Shown piece by piece: positions 22,884-32,858 of a DNA stretch of 64,000 bases. Both the position numbers and the translations under genes were made by a program. Every line of letters starts with the position of its first letter. Positions within the stretch are counted from its first letter, which is position 1. The notes beneath the pieces were generated by a model. It searched no databases. It was not told the origin of the DNA and worked only from the letters and a program-made list of their open reading frames with translations. Origin of the DNA: Scheffersomyces stipitis CBS 6054. Lineage: Eukaryota > Ascomycota > Pichiomycetes > Serinales > Debaryomycetaceae. The stretch spans positions 186,001 through 250,000 of the forward strand of contig NC_009044.1 of the NCBI RefSeq assembly GCF_000209165.1, written 5' to 3'.

Positions 22884-24392
22884 ATGGACATATTTGATTC
22901 AGCGTTGAAGAATCCCGAACCTCCCAACAAACACAACGAATACAGCACCAATAATAATAATTATTCCAGTGAAAATATCAATCCTGATAATCCTAACAAC
23001 CCAAATATCAATCCTAACAACAATACTCTCAATCCCAACACTTACCATACTAACCCCAATATTATCAATACTAACATAAACCCTAATAATCAAAATTTCA
23101 ATACCAACCCTAACATAAATAATCCTAATATCGGGCCTAACTCTGATATCAACCACAACATTAACCACAACTACTATATGATGCAATCACAACTTCCGCG
23201 TGCGCTTCCCACATTGCCTCCACTAACTGGCGGAGCCTATCCACAGATGGTGGACCAACTTCCTCTGATTCAAGACATAGGTGTGTCCAAAGACGGTACT
23301 GGCAACGGTCTGATCGGTAAGAAGAAACGAAAGAAGAATTCTCGTAGAAAACACAGAAACTCCCACTTAGGCTGTGGAACTTGCAAAAAGCGTAGAATCA
23401 AGTGTGACGAGACTTTGCCAGCCTGTCTCAACTGCCTCAAGGGAAAACTCCATTGCGCCTATTTGAATCTCGATTCAACCGGTAGAAATGCCTTGAGAAT
23501 GGCCCAGTATAACCAGAACTTGCGCCAAGATAAGCTAGACCAGCCTCTTAAAAAGGACAAAGACTCTCTGCTGGACCAGAATACTAATACAAATTCTCCG
23601 TCAGATATCCTACTCAAGTCTACCAACAACTCTCCTCCAACTCTCCAAGTTACCACGCACCAGCTTCCGACACATCCACAACAGCTTCAGCAAGTATATT
23701 CCACTGGTCCGCTCCAGCAGCTGTACTCCATTGTTCAACAACTTCCTCCGGGAGCCGCTCCTCCACCTGGAGCTCCACAGACAGCTACTGTAATACAATC
23801 TCCGTATGGACCATTGGTGACATTACAGCCAATTCTAGCTAACGGTGGTGTAGTATATACAACAGCTCCTCTTGGGGCACAGCCTCAGGCTATTCCAATC
23901 CAGTTAGTCCAGGCTCCTCCACAACCTCAGCATCAACCTATACCGACACATCTAGTTACTGAACCTGTACCGTCTCAGATGCCAACTCAAATGGCTTCTG
24001 GGCCTGTCCTGATTCCCTCTGGAGCTATGCCTATGGCCCTGATTCCCAATGCCATGAGTGGTAGAACCTATGCTGAGGTTCTGCCTCGTGGCAAGGAGGA
24101 AATAGCACTTCCACCTATTTCTGCTAAGAGTACCAGCTACACTGATCTCAAGGCAGCCGAGCGATTGGCTCAGTATGCGGATAAGTCGCCTGTTCTAACC
24201 AACGACATGATCCAGGGCCATTCGCCCAGTGACCAGCCTACTTCGTCGTTCTCCAATCTTACTATCAGTGGTAGGAGAGATGAGGCTATCAGACTCCCTT
24301 CCATCAAATCGTTAACCACTTCCAGTAGCGACAACTCCAACAATGACGCTACCGAGGATAAGGTGCCCAGCATCCTGAAGCTACTCTCGTAG
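22884..24392 (+). CDS. Zn2Cys6 fungal transcription factor
   Basis: 502 residues. The binuclear zinc cluster at 164-191 has the spacing CX2CX6CX6CX2CX6C (CGTCKKRRIKCDETLPACLN) and is preceded by the basic stretch KKKRKKNSRRKHRNSHLG, a likely nuclear signal. Directly after it, YLNLDSTGRNALRMAQYNQN is a helical linker that looks conserved rather than random. Residues 15-95 are tandem Asn-Pro-Asn repeats; residues 210-410 are Gln/Pro-rich. The C terminus ends with a charged segment RRDEAIRLPSIKSL and DKVPSILKLLS. No fungal_trans middle domain is visible, so it is short for the class. The cluster is of the HxxSHxGCxxCKxRRIKCDE type, shared by Upc2-like and other regulators; I cannot assign a name. 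Confidence 0.88.
   Translation: MDIFDSALKNPEPPNKHNEYSTNNNNYSSENINPDNPNNPNINPNNNTLNPNTYHTNPNIINTNINPNNQNFNTNPNINNPNIGPNSDINHNINHNYYMMQSQLPRALPTLPPLTGGAYPQMVDQLPLIQDIGVSKDGTGNGLIGKKKRKKNSRRKHRNSHLGCGTCKKRRIKCDETLPACLNCLKGKLHCAYLNLDSTGRNALRMAQYNQNLRQDKLDQPLKKDKDSLLDQNTNTNSPSDILLKSTNNSPPTLQVTTHQLPTHPQQLQQVYSTGPLQQLYSIVQQLPPGAAPPPGAPQTATVIQSPYGPLVTLQPILANGGVVYTTAPLGAQPQAIPIQLVQAPPQPQHQPIPTHLVTEPVPSQMPTQMASGPVLIPSGAMPMALIPNAMSGRTYAEVLPRGKEEIALPPISAKSTSYTDLKAAERLAQYADKSPVLTNDMIQGHSPSDQPTSSFSNLTISGRRDEAIRLPSIKSLTTSSSDNSNNDATEDKVPSILKLLS
22935..23180 (+). repeat. Degenerate tandem repeat encoding Asn-Pro-Asn(-Ile) units
   Basis: AATCCTAAC/ATC-type units repeated about 15 times encode NPNI/NPNN blocks in the N terminus of the zinc-cluster protein. 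This is a low-complexity, possibly prion-like segment. Confidence 0.75.
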
Positions 24393-24844
24393 CTAGACAA
24401 ACCATCACGAAGAACTTATGACCATTGTATCACTATTCTTTCATTGTATATTATTCGCGGTCTGGGGTATATCGACCACGTTTAGTGTAACATATGTATG
24501 TTGTATTTGAATATATATATTGATAGAAGAATGGAGAGAGATTGTACAAACAGACCATATATACTCTTGCGGCGTATACTTTGTTTCAGTCAGATTGAAA
24601 ACTATGCGGTAAAACTATGGCAAGTACTGAACTATCCTACACTACTCATCTGTGTGAAATTGTTGAACTTACACACTGTACTCGTGGTCTTGTTGAATAA
24701 ATAGAATTTGATTGTGCAGTTGATTTTCTATCTAGTGCATTCTCATCTAACACTCTTTTTGCAGATATATTCCTTGCTGTACTAGCCTTAACTATTTACT
24801 ATTATGGTACTATTTCTTGATTTAGTTTACACTTACAATTGTTT
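24393..24844. other. Convergent intergenic region
   Basis: AT-rich. Contains TATATATAT near 24510, a typical yeast polyadenylation efficiency sequence for the zinc-cluster gene. No gene recognised. Confidence 0.4.
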
Positions 24845-25432
24845 CTATGCTGCTGGTGTAGCACCTGGAGCAGTAGCCTTCTTCTTCTTCTTTTCGTCAA
24901 CCTGCTCAACCTCGACTCCGTTCAAACCCTGTTCCTCTAACAACTTTTCAATATACTCTTTAGCCTCGTCTGAAACGTCTCCCTGTACCAAGATTTCTTC
25001 TTTCTTGTCTGCTGTCTTAGTGACACTGGCACCTGTAGCAAATTTTGAGGCAAAAGTCTTTGCCAACTTCTTCATGTCGATATTGAATACCTCCAATCCC
25101 GAAATGGAAATGATGTGCTTTCTTCTGTTTCTCTCAATTCTTTTGATGAGTACCTTAGATGCAAGCTTCTTTTGCAATTCACGCTCCTGTTTGGCCTCCT
25201 CCTTCAACTGTTTCTTCGCAAGCTCTTGAGAAATCTTTTCCTGTCTTTCAATCGACAAAGTCGATGTCTGCGTGGCTAATGCATCGTCGGAGTAAATCTT
25301 GTCAAAAAGCTCTTGGTTGTTGTCCTGAAGCCAATCTTTGCAACGCTTCAAAGAAACGCCAAACTCGCAGTATTCGGGAGGGAAACTGCAAACCCCACAG
25401 TAGTACACTTCTCTGGCGACAACCTCTGTCAT
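24845..25432 (-). CDS. TMA22: Translation machinery protein Tma22 (DENR homologue)
   Basis: 195 residues. Tma22/DENR pairs with Tma20 (MCT-1) and removes deacylated tRNA and mRNA from 40S subunits after termination. The N terminus has the DENR zinc-binding cysteines (YYCGVCSFPPEYCEFG) and the helix KRCKDWLQDNNQELFDKIYS. The C-terminal SUI1/eIF1-like fold starts with KVLIKRIERNRRKHIISISG and continues with FASKFATGASVTK and EILVQGDVSDEAKEYI. A charged linker rich in Lys/Glu joins them. The C terminus is a poly-Lys/Ala tail. Length is like S. cerevisiae (198). A CACGTG lies about 90 bp upstream (25524-25529). Confidence 0.95.
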   Translation of the reverse strand: MTEVVAREVYYCGVCSFPPEYCEFGVSLKRCKDWLQDNNQELFDKIYSDDALATQTSTLSIERQEKISQELAKKQLKEEAKQERELQKKLASKVLIKRIERNRRKHIISISGLEVFNIDMKKLAKTFASKFATGASVTKTADKKEEILVQGDVSDEAKEYIEKLLEEQGLNGVEVEQVDEKKKKKATAPGATPAA

Positions 25433-25705
25433 TATGATGATTGTAGTTGTTGTTCAGTTAGAAAAAGAAGAGTTTTCATTCCTATTCAACGAGGAAGTGT
25501 ATTTGAAAATGTCTCTATTGCGTCACGTGAAAATCTCGAATTGCGATGCTATAATAGAGTGGTACAACATTTCAGACATGCAATTCAGCTCTACTGTCAG
25601 TACTACACTTTTATATCAGCCTTCCTTTGTTATATATTATACTTTTGCATTAACGTAGTATTCATATTTTACTACTCTATTTGTCTTTTAGAGCATTCAA
25701 CATTA

Positions 25706-28700
25706 TCAGTAGTTGAAATCATTACACACAGCAAAACTCCGAACTGGTCTGTAGTCCTCTAACTCAACACACTTCCACAAGCTCTTGGTCAACAAAGTCT
25801 TGTCATCAACAATCTCGTAGATCTTCAGCAAGTAGTGCCAGACCTCAGGGCTGTTCTGTCCGTACGGCCAGCTCAAGCTGAATTTCTCCAACAAGTTCTT
25901 CATTCTGATAATACCAGCGTTGACGTCGGTAGCCGAGATGAATAGTGAGTTGTCTTTTTCGTCGTCAATCAAAAACAATTTACAGAGACCAAGTAACGAG
26001 TAGCCGTAGTCGATACGATTGTAAGGGTCGTCCTTTTCGAAGTTTTCCAACGAACGCTCGAATTCTTGCAAGGCTAAGAACTTTCTGTTCTTAGAAGTAA
26101 GATAACCCAACGTCGTAAATGTCTTGTTGTTGGGTTGGTAGATGGTCTCAGCTTCTACAATGCACTGCTCACAATCTTCAAGAAGACCAATTTTTAAGTA
26201 GATACGAGCAGTCCACAACCAAAGGTCCTGGAGTATTCTACGTTCCAAGTGGTTGGACTTGACAGAGCTAGACGTAGTGCTAGAGGCTGGGGTCCTCGAG
26301 GCATTCGATGCGCTTCTGGTGATAGCCACCATCATGGCGTTGCCGTTCTTGCGAGGATCTACAGAAAGTCGCTTTCTACTTTTTTCATCTGTTCCCTTAA
26401 CTTCAGCAGACCCATTCTGATCACTGCTACTGCTAGGTACGAGTCGCGAGATTCTCTTGATTCTATCCACGTTCAAGAGTCTGTCTTTAGTGCTGGAGCT
26501 GACAGCTGCAGGTGTAGAATCGTTGATCATAACTTTTGGAATTGCCGTGGCACCTTCTTTAGCAGCAGCAGCGGGCGACGAGTCCATTACGCTAGGTCTA
26601 TGAGACCATTTGTTACCAGTAGTTGCCCTTCCATTGGAGTGGCCGTTGGAGAAGTCTCCACCTTCTAATTCTACTTCGAAGAGCTCATGATACAACACAA
26701 ACACCTCAGTAAGATACTCTAGGATGTAGCTGACTCCGTGGATCTGTTCCCAGACTGCCAACTGGGTCAACTTCAACTGCAAGATCTCATATTTGATCTC
26801 TGGCGATAATTTGATGTCCTTCTGCTTGAATTTTAAGACATACAAGCCTGCAATGTTTAACGCGTTATTGACAAACTTCTCAGGTTCAGTCAATGATCGT
26901 TTCTTCACCTGGATCGAATGCTCACTCGCTTCGTCACCAATGGTGTCTTCATTGTTGTCTTCGTTGCCTTCCACGATAGTATTATGTTGAAAACTAAACC
27001 CATTGGAGCTGGGATCAGCTGCAGTGCCGTCCGCTTCTGGTGAAGGAGCACTTTGTAATCTTTCAGGAACAGCAGGCATCTCAGCAGCCGGATCATTGGC
27101 TTCAAATGCAGAGAGAAGAAGGACCAATAAGTTCCATGTCTTGAACGATTCCGGATACTTTTTGAGAATGAATTTGCACAACTTGGCTGAAGCTTGCAAC
27201 TGATTAGAGTTGGAAAGAGCCAAGGCATAGCTAAATAAATAAAGTTCGCTTCCGGTAGAGTTGACAATCAAACTGTTCTTGTAGTTACTCAAAACGTTCT
27301 CGGTGTTGACCTTAAGTGCTTCTTCGTTGGCCGAGTTGTACACTGACAAGTTGTAGTAGTAGTTACCAATGGCATACCATGCTTTGGAGACTAACTGGAT
27401 GAATTGCGACTTATCTGTTTGCAAGATGTTGATGTTGTACTTGCGATACAAGAACGACAATGGCATATTCTTGTCGTCATCGCTGACATCAAAGCTCATG
27501 TCCACGAATGCTGACAACTTGTTCAAGTACGAATGCAACTGACCTATAAACTTCAGTAAATGAGCCAGAACAGTACTAGGAGTAGTGTACTTGAATCTCG
27601 ACTCGGCAGACTTGTTTGCAAACGAGTTCAACGGATTGAAGCTGATGATACATGTAGCATAGAGGTCTATAACTAGCATGATATTTTCTATGAGTCCTCC
27701 AAGCTGTTCCTGCTCCTTTTCTAAGTAGTTGATGTAAGTCTTGAACGCAGCAAATGCTTCGTCGTACTCCTTAAGCTCAATCAAAGTGAAGATATAATTA
27801 GCAAGGATAATTTGACTTTGGTACGACTTTGCAGTCGAGTTTATCAAAAACTTCCTAGACGAAGACGGTTTTAAGAGCGATTTATGGTTAGGAAGATAGC
27901 TGAGTGACTGGTACAAGTTGTCTACGTAGTTGTCCAACTCGTCGTTTGAGTTAGAAGCATCAGGAAAAGAGGTCTGGTTGCCAAGTCTTGCCTCCAAGTC
28001 TTGGGCCAAAAAGCTTGCAAACTCAGTCTTGAAGCTGCTGTTAACCAATCTTCCTTCTGGCCTCAACAAAAAAGAGCCGAAACGAATCACAGCTAGCTTA
28101 TTATCAAAGAACTTGTGCAGCTTCAAACCTTGGAAAGAGAGCTGAGCTATTCCATTATCGGTTAAACGGTTTCCTAATCTGACAAACATCAAGTCAAGCC
28201 AATACTGGGCTGCGATTTCAGACTTCGTGAATCGCACCTCGAACTGGTACAAGTACTCGAGCCAGATCTGGTAAGCGTTTTTAGCAGAAGTGAAACCCAT
28301 CAAAACGTGGTATCTACAACTTAAGTAGTGGATAAAGTCGTTCTGCTCTTTTGTCTGCGATTCGCTGGGTTGAAACTTGATAGCAACCGGTACTGATCTC
28401 AACATCTGCTGCATTTCTGTTACTTGCGAGTTCAAGTAATACAAATGAGCCATAATGATGGAGTAGTACAACTTCTCATCGTAAGAGTTGGTGGAGTTGT
28501 TGTAGTTTAGTGTGATGGAGTGAACATAGTTGATAAGCAGAACCAACTTCTCCTTGGGCGACGTTTTGCCTTGGAGCTCCAACAGCTTGGCTGTGATAAA
28601 TTCATTACGATTGAACTCATTCTGGATGAGAAGTTGAAGTTGGTAATCAATGAAAATGAGCTGCTGAAAGAAATCCTGCGATTCCTGGAATTCCAAAACA

Positions 28701-28768
28701 TTCAATGGGAATGCTCCCAAGTTGAGTGTGTGGAGATACTTATCGTTGATGGAGTTTTCAATGAACAT
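25706..28768 (-). CDS. YPP1: Ypp1-like TPR protein, plasma-membrane PI4-kinase (Stt4) complex
   Basis: 1020 residues, longer than S. cerevisiae Ypp1 (817). Ypp1 (TTC7 in animals) bridges Stt4 to the membrane anchor Efr3 and is also linked to endocytic cargo transport. The N-terminal block (LHTLNLGAFPLNVLEFQESQ, then DYQLQLLIQ) and repeated helical pairs, such as WYAIGNYYYNLSVYNSANEE and LWLWTARIYLKIGLLEDCEQ, are TPR-like. The extra length comes from a Ser/Ala/Asn-rich low-complexity insert around residues 720-850, including SSTTSSSVKSNHLERRI. Start at the ATG at 28768. Identification rests on the N terminus and architecture and is good but not certain. Confidence 0.8.
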   Translation of the reverse strand: MFIENSINDKYLHTLNLGAFPLNVLEFQESQDFFQQLIFIDYQLQLLIQNEFNRNEFITAKLLELQGKTSPKEKLVLLINYVHSITLNYNNSTNSYDEKLYYSIIMAHLYYLNSQVTEMQQMLRSVPVAIKFQPSESQTKEQNDFIHYLSCRYHVLMGFTSAKNAYQIWLEYLYQFEVRFTKSEIAAQYWLDLMFVRLGNRLTDNGIAQLSFQGLKLHKFFDNKLAVIRFGSFLLRPEGRLVNSSFKTEFASFLAQDLEARLGNQTSFPDASNSNDELDNYVDNLYQSLSYLPNHKSLLKPSSSRKFLINSTAKSYQSQIILANYIFTLIELKEYDEAFAAFKTYINYLEKEQEQLGGLIENIMLVIDLYATCIISFNPLNSFANKSAESRFKYTTPSTVLAHLLKFIGQLHSYLNKLSAFVDMSFDVSDDDKNMPLSFLYRKYNINILQTDKSQFIQLVSKAWYAIGNYYYNLSVYNSANEEALKVNTENVLSNYKNSLIVNSTGSELYLFSYALALSNSNQLQASAKLCKFILKKYPESFKTWNLLVLLLSAFEANDPAAEMPAVPERLQSAPSPEADGTAADPSSNGFSFQHNTIVEGNEDNNEDTIGDEASEHSIQVKKRSLTEPEKFVNNALNIAGLYVLKFKQKDIKLSPEIKYEILQLKLTQLAVWEQIHGVSYILEYLTEVFVLYHELFEVELEGGDFSNGHSNGRATTGNKWSHRPSVMDSSPAAAAKEGATAIPKVMINDSTPAAVSSSTKDRLLNVDRIKRISRLVPSSSSDQNGSAEVKGTDEKSRKRLSVDPRKNGNAMMVAITRSASNASRTPASSTTSSSVKSNHLERRILQDLWLWTARIYLKIGLLEDCEQCIVEAETIYQPNNKTFTTLGYLTSKNRKFLALQEFERSLENFEKDDPYNRIDYGYSLLGLCKLFLIDDEKDNSLFISATDVNAGIIRMKNLLEKFSLSWPYGQNSPEVWHYLLKIYEIVDDKTLLTKSLWKCVELEDYRPVRSFAVCNDFNY

Positions 28769-29627
28769 TGTGGAAGACTGAATCAGAAGTGAAGATTTTT
28801 AGAAATTGGAATTATGAAATTTATGCAATTGCGAAATTGATCAAAGTCTTCAATGTAATGGAAAGTCTTCAACGTTTGGAAGTTTGTAATGTTTACGATT
28901 GCTTGTGTAGAAATGTCTGTGAACCGGTTATGAAATGTTGTATGATTCTGAATTCTGAAATTCTAAATCTTGCACTGAAAAATTCAAGTCTGAGTCTGAA
29001 ATCTGAGAACTCCAACACGACAATGTGAATTCTATATGGAAGTTTCAAGATCAACGATTCTGATCGTGTCCAACGATAACAGTCTTCGGCTCCCTTAATC
29101 TCGAAATCAGATACAGAAAGAAAAGATTCTACAATCTTTTACAATCAGCAGTTTGTCGGTAGCTGTCGCTATTTAGTCGCACAGATTGCGGGGCCTCGCT
29201 GTGAAAGAGTGAAAAAGTGAAAGTGAAAAGTTTCAGCGACACCGTGAAAAATAGAAACGGGAAACACCACCGGAGAGCGAGAAAAAGTGCAAGAACACAC
29301 GAATGACAAAGTCTACAGATTGACACACTCAAGTGTATCAGCAAAAGTATACACCCTGGCTCAGATCAAAAATGAGGTGGAATCCTCAAATCTCCGCCCC
29401 AATTCAGCTCTCCCCATCTCCACATTGGCCCTGATAGTGCCTGTAAAAATGTCGCTATTTCGTGCTAAGCGAGGTTCGCTGGTACAAAAATGTCGCGATC
29501 ACCTGTCAATTTTTCACAGCCATTTTTCACATGGCTTGTGTTCCTACTAAATCTCCTGTTTAGGTAATTATCGGTTCTACTTCTATACAATGTACATAGC
29601 AGTTGCCTATTTTGTTGTTCTATGAAT
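28769..29627. other. YPP1 promoter / MLH1 3' flank
   Basis: About 860 bp without a gene. Contains a run of GTGAAA units at 29200-29235 (gtgaaagagtgaaaaag) and tandem TTCTGAA near 28946-28960. No function can be assigned. Confidence 0.4.
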
Positions 29628-32096
29628 TCAGCACCGTTCAAATACTCGGTACAACCCAGGAAGATCGGCAATCTGGACCACATCCTTCATTAGCTGGCTG
29701 GGTGCAAGAAACCGAGTCTTGATCTGCGGAAACAAAACGTCTTCCAAAGTGTGGTCGAGCCATTGTCGAGCCTCGCTGCTAGAACTAGCTGTAGAAGTAG
29801 TAGAATCAACTGTAGAACTATCCGCGGATCCAACTTTGCTGACGATAGAATTATCAGAAGTGGTAGGTGGATCTTCCCCACACTCTGTATCTGCTTTAGA
29901 TGGATCACTAGATGGATCACTAGGTGGATCACTAGAACCACTAAAAATAGGCTCAGGCACGTAAAGAAGTGAAATCTGTCTCATGATGCCTCCAAGACAC
30001 TCCTTCTCATCATTGTAGTTAATGCGGTTCCCCAATCTGTAGATAAAGTACGGTAACTTAGGGTATGCAGGTTTGACGTCTTTAACCAACATTGGCAATG
30101 ATTGTAAACACTTTGTTCCCTTGGAGTTCTCTACAAATCCAATTCTGAAGTATTCGGCAAACATATTCCTCATGGCCCATATGGTGTCGATGATGGTATC
30201 TTTGTCTATAAGTGTCTTCTCTCTTTCTTCTGCATAGAGTGGTGAAAGAATGTCCTCCAACGGTATGCTCTCAGATAGAAGGATTTCTCCGTAGTTGCAG
30301 AATTCATAAAGTGCCACTTGATAGTAGAACTCATGAAGAAGTGAAGCGTAGTCGCAGAGATACAATTTGACGTCGTATTGGAAACAACATAACCGTTTCT
30401 CTTCGTCTACTATGCCAACATAAACGGCATTATTCAATATGTCGGTGAGTGGTCTGTGGACTTCCTCATTAACTTGTTTCCTCAATTCAATAATACTATC
30501 CAAAGAGACCCTCACTCTTCTTCTGGAGTTGGTGGTGACCTTTGTGTCGATGTCTGACGTATTTGTGGTCTCTGTATCCTTGGTTTTACTGTGTTCATCT
30601 ATGGTTCCTGTTGTAACGGTATCTACGACGAATTCGCCGTCATGGTTGTGTTGTAAATCTTTGTCGCCGTCTTCGTCATCTTCATTTTCTTTCTCCTCTT
30701 CGCCTTCGCCTTCTTCTTCTTCTTCTTCTTCTTCTGCAAGAACTTCTGCTTCATCAACTTCTTTATCCAGTTCTTCCAATTCTTCCACTATCTGCTCGTT
30801 GGATTTGTCTTCTTTTCTCTTTGTTTCTTTGAGAATACTCTCTTTGTAACTTGTCTCCGACTGCCCTGCAATGAACGCCGATAGCTTGGTTTGCTGCCTA
30901 TCCACTCGCACGAGTTTATTCTCCTGTCGATATTTCTTCTGTGATTGTGTTGATAGAGCCGAAAACTCATCAATGGGTCTTTTGGCTGTGCCGGTATTAG
31001 AAAGAATGGTCTGGGTCTTGAACTTTCGTGAGGTGTCTACGCTAGAAAGTATCAAATGGACCTTATCTACAATCAACTCTATGATCTCCTCTTCATGTAA
31101 AAACCTCACCTCTCGCTTCGTAGGGTGAATATTTACATCGACATTCTGGGCATCAATTTGCAAACTCAAGTAGATAAACGGGTACGAGCCTTTGGGTAAG
31201 AAGAATTGATATACTCCAGAAACTGCTCGTTTCAACGGTTCACACGCCACAAGTCTATTATTGATGAAGAAAACTGGTGGAATCCGTTTCTTATTGTTGT
31301 AGTTGGAGTTTGTAATTGCACCCGTGACTGAAATCAAGCCGTACTTCAGATTGTCTGTGCCATATTCCTTTTCAATATTCGTATCCAAATCTACTTCCAA
31401 GATGTCAGTAGCGATTGAATTGCCAAATATCGTTCGTATTCTTTCTTTGATAGGTAACTGGGCACGCGTCAGAAGAATTTGGTAAGGTTCTCCGTGTTTC
31501 TTACAACTAAAACCTACATCCTTGCAATGGATAGCGTATCTGCCAATTACGTCTAGAATGCGTGAAAATTCGTCACTTTTCGACTTGAGACCCTTAAGAC
31601 GTTGTGGGAGATTATAGAAAAGGTCTTCTACTGTGATTTGGGTTCCGACCTTACCGGCAACGGGCTTGGGCTCTGTGTTGGCAGAAGACTTGAAGTTCTG
31701 TCCTGAAAGTTTGCCATTCGCATAAAACGCTTTGTATGCGACAGCAGAAGTGGCTGTTTTCGTCACAACAGATAACCGAGCAATATGGGAAATGGAAGCA
31801 AGTGCCTCCCCACGAAATCCGTACGTCTGGATCGATTCTAGGTCCTCAAACCTGGACAACTTCGAAGTTGCGAAACGTTCGCAGAGCAACGGTAGGTCTT
31901 CTTTGGCAATACCATGGCCGTTGTCAGCGATTTGGAGCAATTTGGTGCCGCCGTCTTTGACAACAATATCTATAGAAGAAGCTCCGGCGTCAATGGAGTT
32001 TTCTAGCATTTCCTTCAAAGCGTTGACTGGTTGGATGATGATTTCCCCAGCTGCGATCCTATTGATCACAGACTCTGAGAGACGTTGAATAGGCAT
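29628..32096 (-). CDS. MLH1: DNA mismatch repair protein Mlh1
   Basis: 822 residues from the ATG at 32096 (MPIQRLSESVINRIAAGEII); upstream extension lacks an ATG. Mlh1 is the common MutL subunit, acting with Pms1 in mismatch repair and with Mlh3 in meiotic crossing over. The GHKL ATPase motifs are intact: ENSIDAG (32-38), DNGHGI (58-63), GFRGEALASISH, and later HPTKREVRF. The linker holds a QQTKLSAFIAG segment like the conserved Mlh1 linker motif, then a very acidic stretch (EEEEEEEGEGEEEKENEDDE) longer than in S. cerevisiae (769 residues in all). The C-terminal dimerisation domain ends in the invariant FERC, which contributes to the Pms1 endonuclease site. Divergent from NSE4. Confidence 0.96.
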   Translation of the reverse strand: MPIQRLSESVINRIAAGEIIIQPVNALKEMLENSIDAGASSIDIVVKDGGTKLLQIADNGHGIAKEDLPLLCERFATSKLSRFEDLESIQTYGFRGEALASISHIARLSVVTKTATSAVAYKAFYANGKLSGQNFKSSANTEPKPVAGKVGTQITVEDLFYNLPQRLKGLKSKSDEFSRILDVIGRYAIHCKDVGFSCKKHGEPYQILLTRAQLPIKERIRTIFGNSIATDILEVDLDTNIEKEYGTDNLKYGLISVTGAITNSNYNNKKRIPPVFFINNRLVACEPLKRAVSGVYQFFLPKGSYPFIYLSLQIDAQNVDVNIHPTKREVRFLHEEEIIELIVDKVHLILSSVDTSRKFKTQTILSNTGTAKRPIDEFSALSTQSQKKYRQENKLVRVDRQQTKLSAFIAGQSETSYKESILKETKRKEDKSNEQIVEELEELDKEVDEAEVLAEEEEEEEEGEGEEEKENEDDEDGDKDLQHNHDGEFVVDTVTTGTIDEHSKTKDTETTNTSDIDTKVTTNSRRRVRVSLDSIIELRKQVNEEVHRPLTDILNNAVYVGIVDEEKRLCCFQYDVKLYLCDYASLLHEFYYQVALYEFCNYGEILLSESIPLEDILSPLYAEEREKTLIDKDTIIDTIWAMRNMFAEYFRIGFVENSKGTKCLQSLPMLVKDVKPAYPKLPYFIYRLGNRINYNDEKECLGGIMRQISLLYVPEPIFSGSSDPPSDPSSDPSKADTECGEDPPTTSDNSIVSKVGSADSSTVDSTTSTASSSSEARQWLDHTLEDVLFPQIKTRFLAPSQLMKDVVQIADLPGLYRVFERC
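29899..29934. repeat. Three tandem copies of a 12-bp unit (GATGGATCACTA) within MLH1
   Basis: Two exact copies and one with a single change (GGTGGATCACTA). Encodes repeated Ser-Asp-Pro in the C-terminal domain on the minus strand. The frame is preserved, so copy-number change would alter the protein by four residues at a time. Confidence 0.85.
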
Positions 32097-32858
32097 GGTA
32101 TTACCGGTCAATTTGGATAGCAGAAAATGATTACCAAGGTATGAAATGTAATGATGTGCACACGGAGGATAAGGAGAATAAGCTAGAGCTACCAAATGCT
32201 GGTTCTTGCTCGAAGGAATTTGGCACTGATTTATGAGTCGTGATTTTCGCCTACCGGTTTACGGTTGCATACATTATTCAGAAAAAATGGCTGCGAGATG
32301 CGCGTCTTGCATTTCCTTGGAGAGTCAGTTCTGGGACAGGTGAAGGGAGAGAGAGACAGTATACGAGCTGAACATTTTGAGTATTTCTAAGTCCTTATAT
32401 AATACATTGGAGAAGTAGTGGGCAACCTATGTTTGTTACAAAACAATTAGCAGAGATAGTTGTGAAAATTGAGCCGTATTCCTCAAACAAAGAGTTCTCG
32501 GTTCTGAGCGAATCCACGCTTAGTTCACAGTTAAGTAGAGTTATCTTGCCATGCCAAACACATACTGAATCTTCTATTTTGCTTGACTTTTCGTCGTCCC
32601 ATAATCTCCATACTATCGCAACCTCGGAGCGAAGAGCAGAGGCTGGTATAATTACTTGTTTCTATTGGCCCATTTCTTCTGGAACTATTTGCACCCAACT
32701 GAGAGCAACGCGAACAAATCTCTACATTTTTTCGCTATTTTCAGCCATTCATGCATACATTTTTGTGCATATTTGGGAGATTTAAAGATTGTGTGTTTTC
32801 CACTTCTCCATTCTGTCAGATCCGTAGACTCGGTCCAGATTCCTCTATAAGTATACAT
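32097..32858. other. Divergent intergenic region MLH1 / NSE4
   Basis: No convincing gene. A 118-codon ATG frame at 32429 overlaps the NSE4 promoter and has no recognisable features. A single CCTCGG lies at 32622. Confidence 0.4.

Noticed and set aside
32429..32785. 118-codon ATG frame between MLH1 and NSE4
   Set aside because: Lies in the divergent promoter, overlaps the NSE4 leader, and has no family features.
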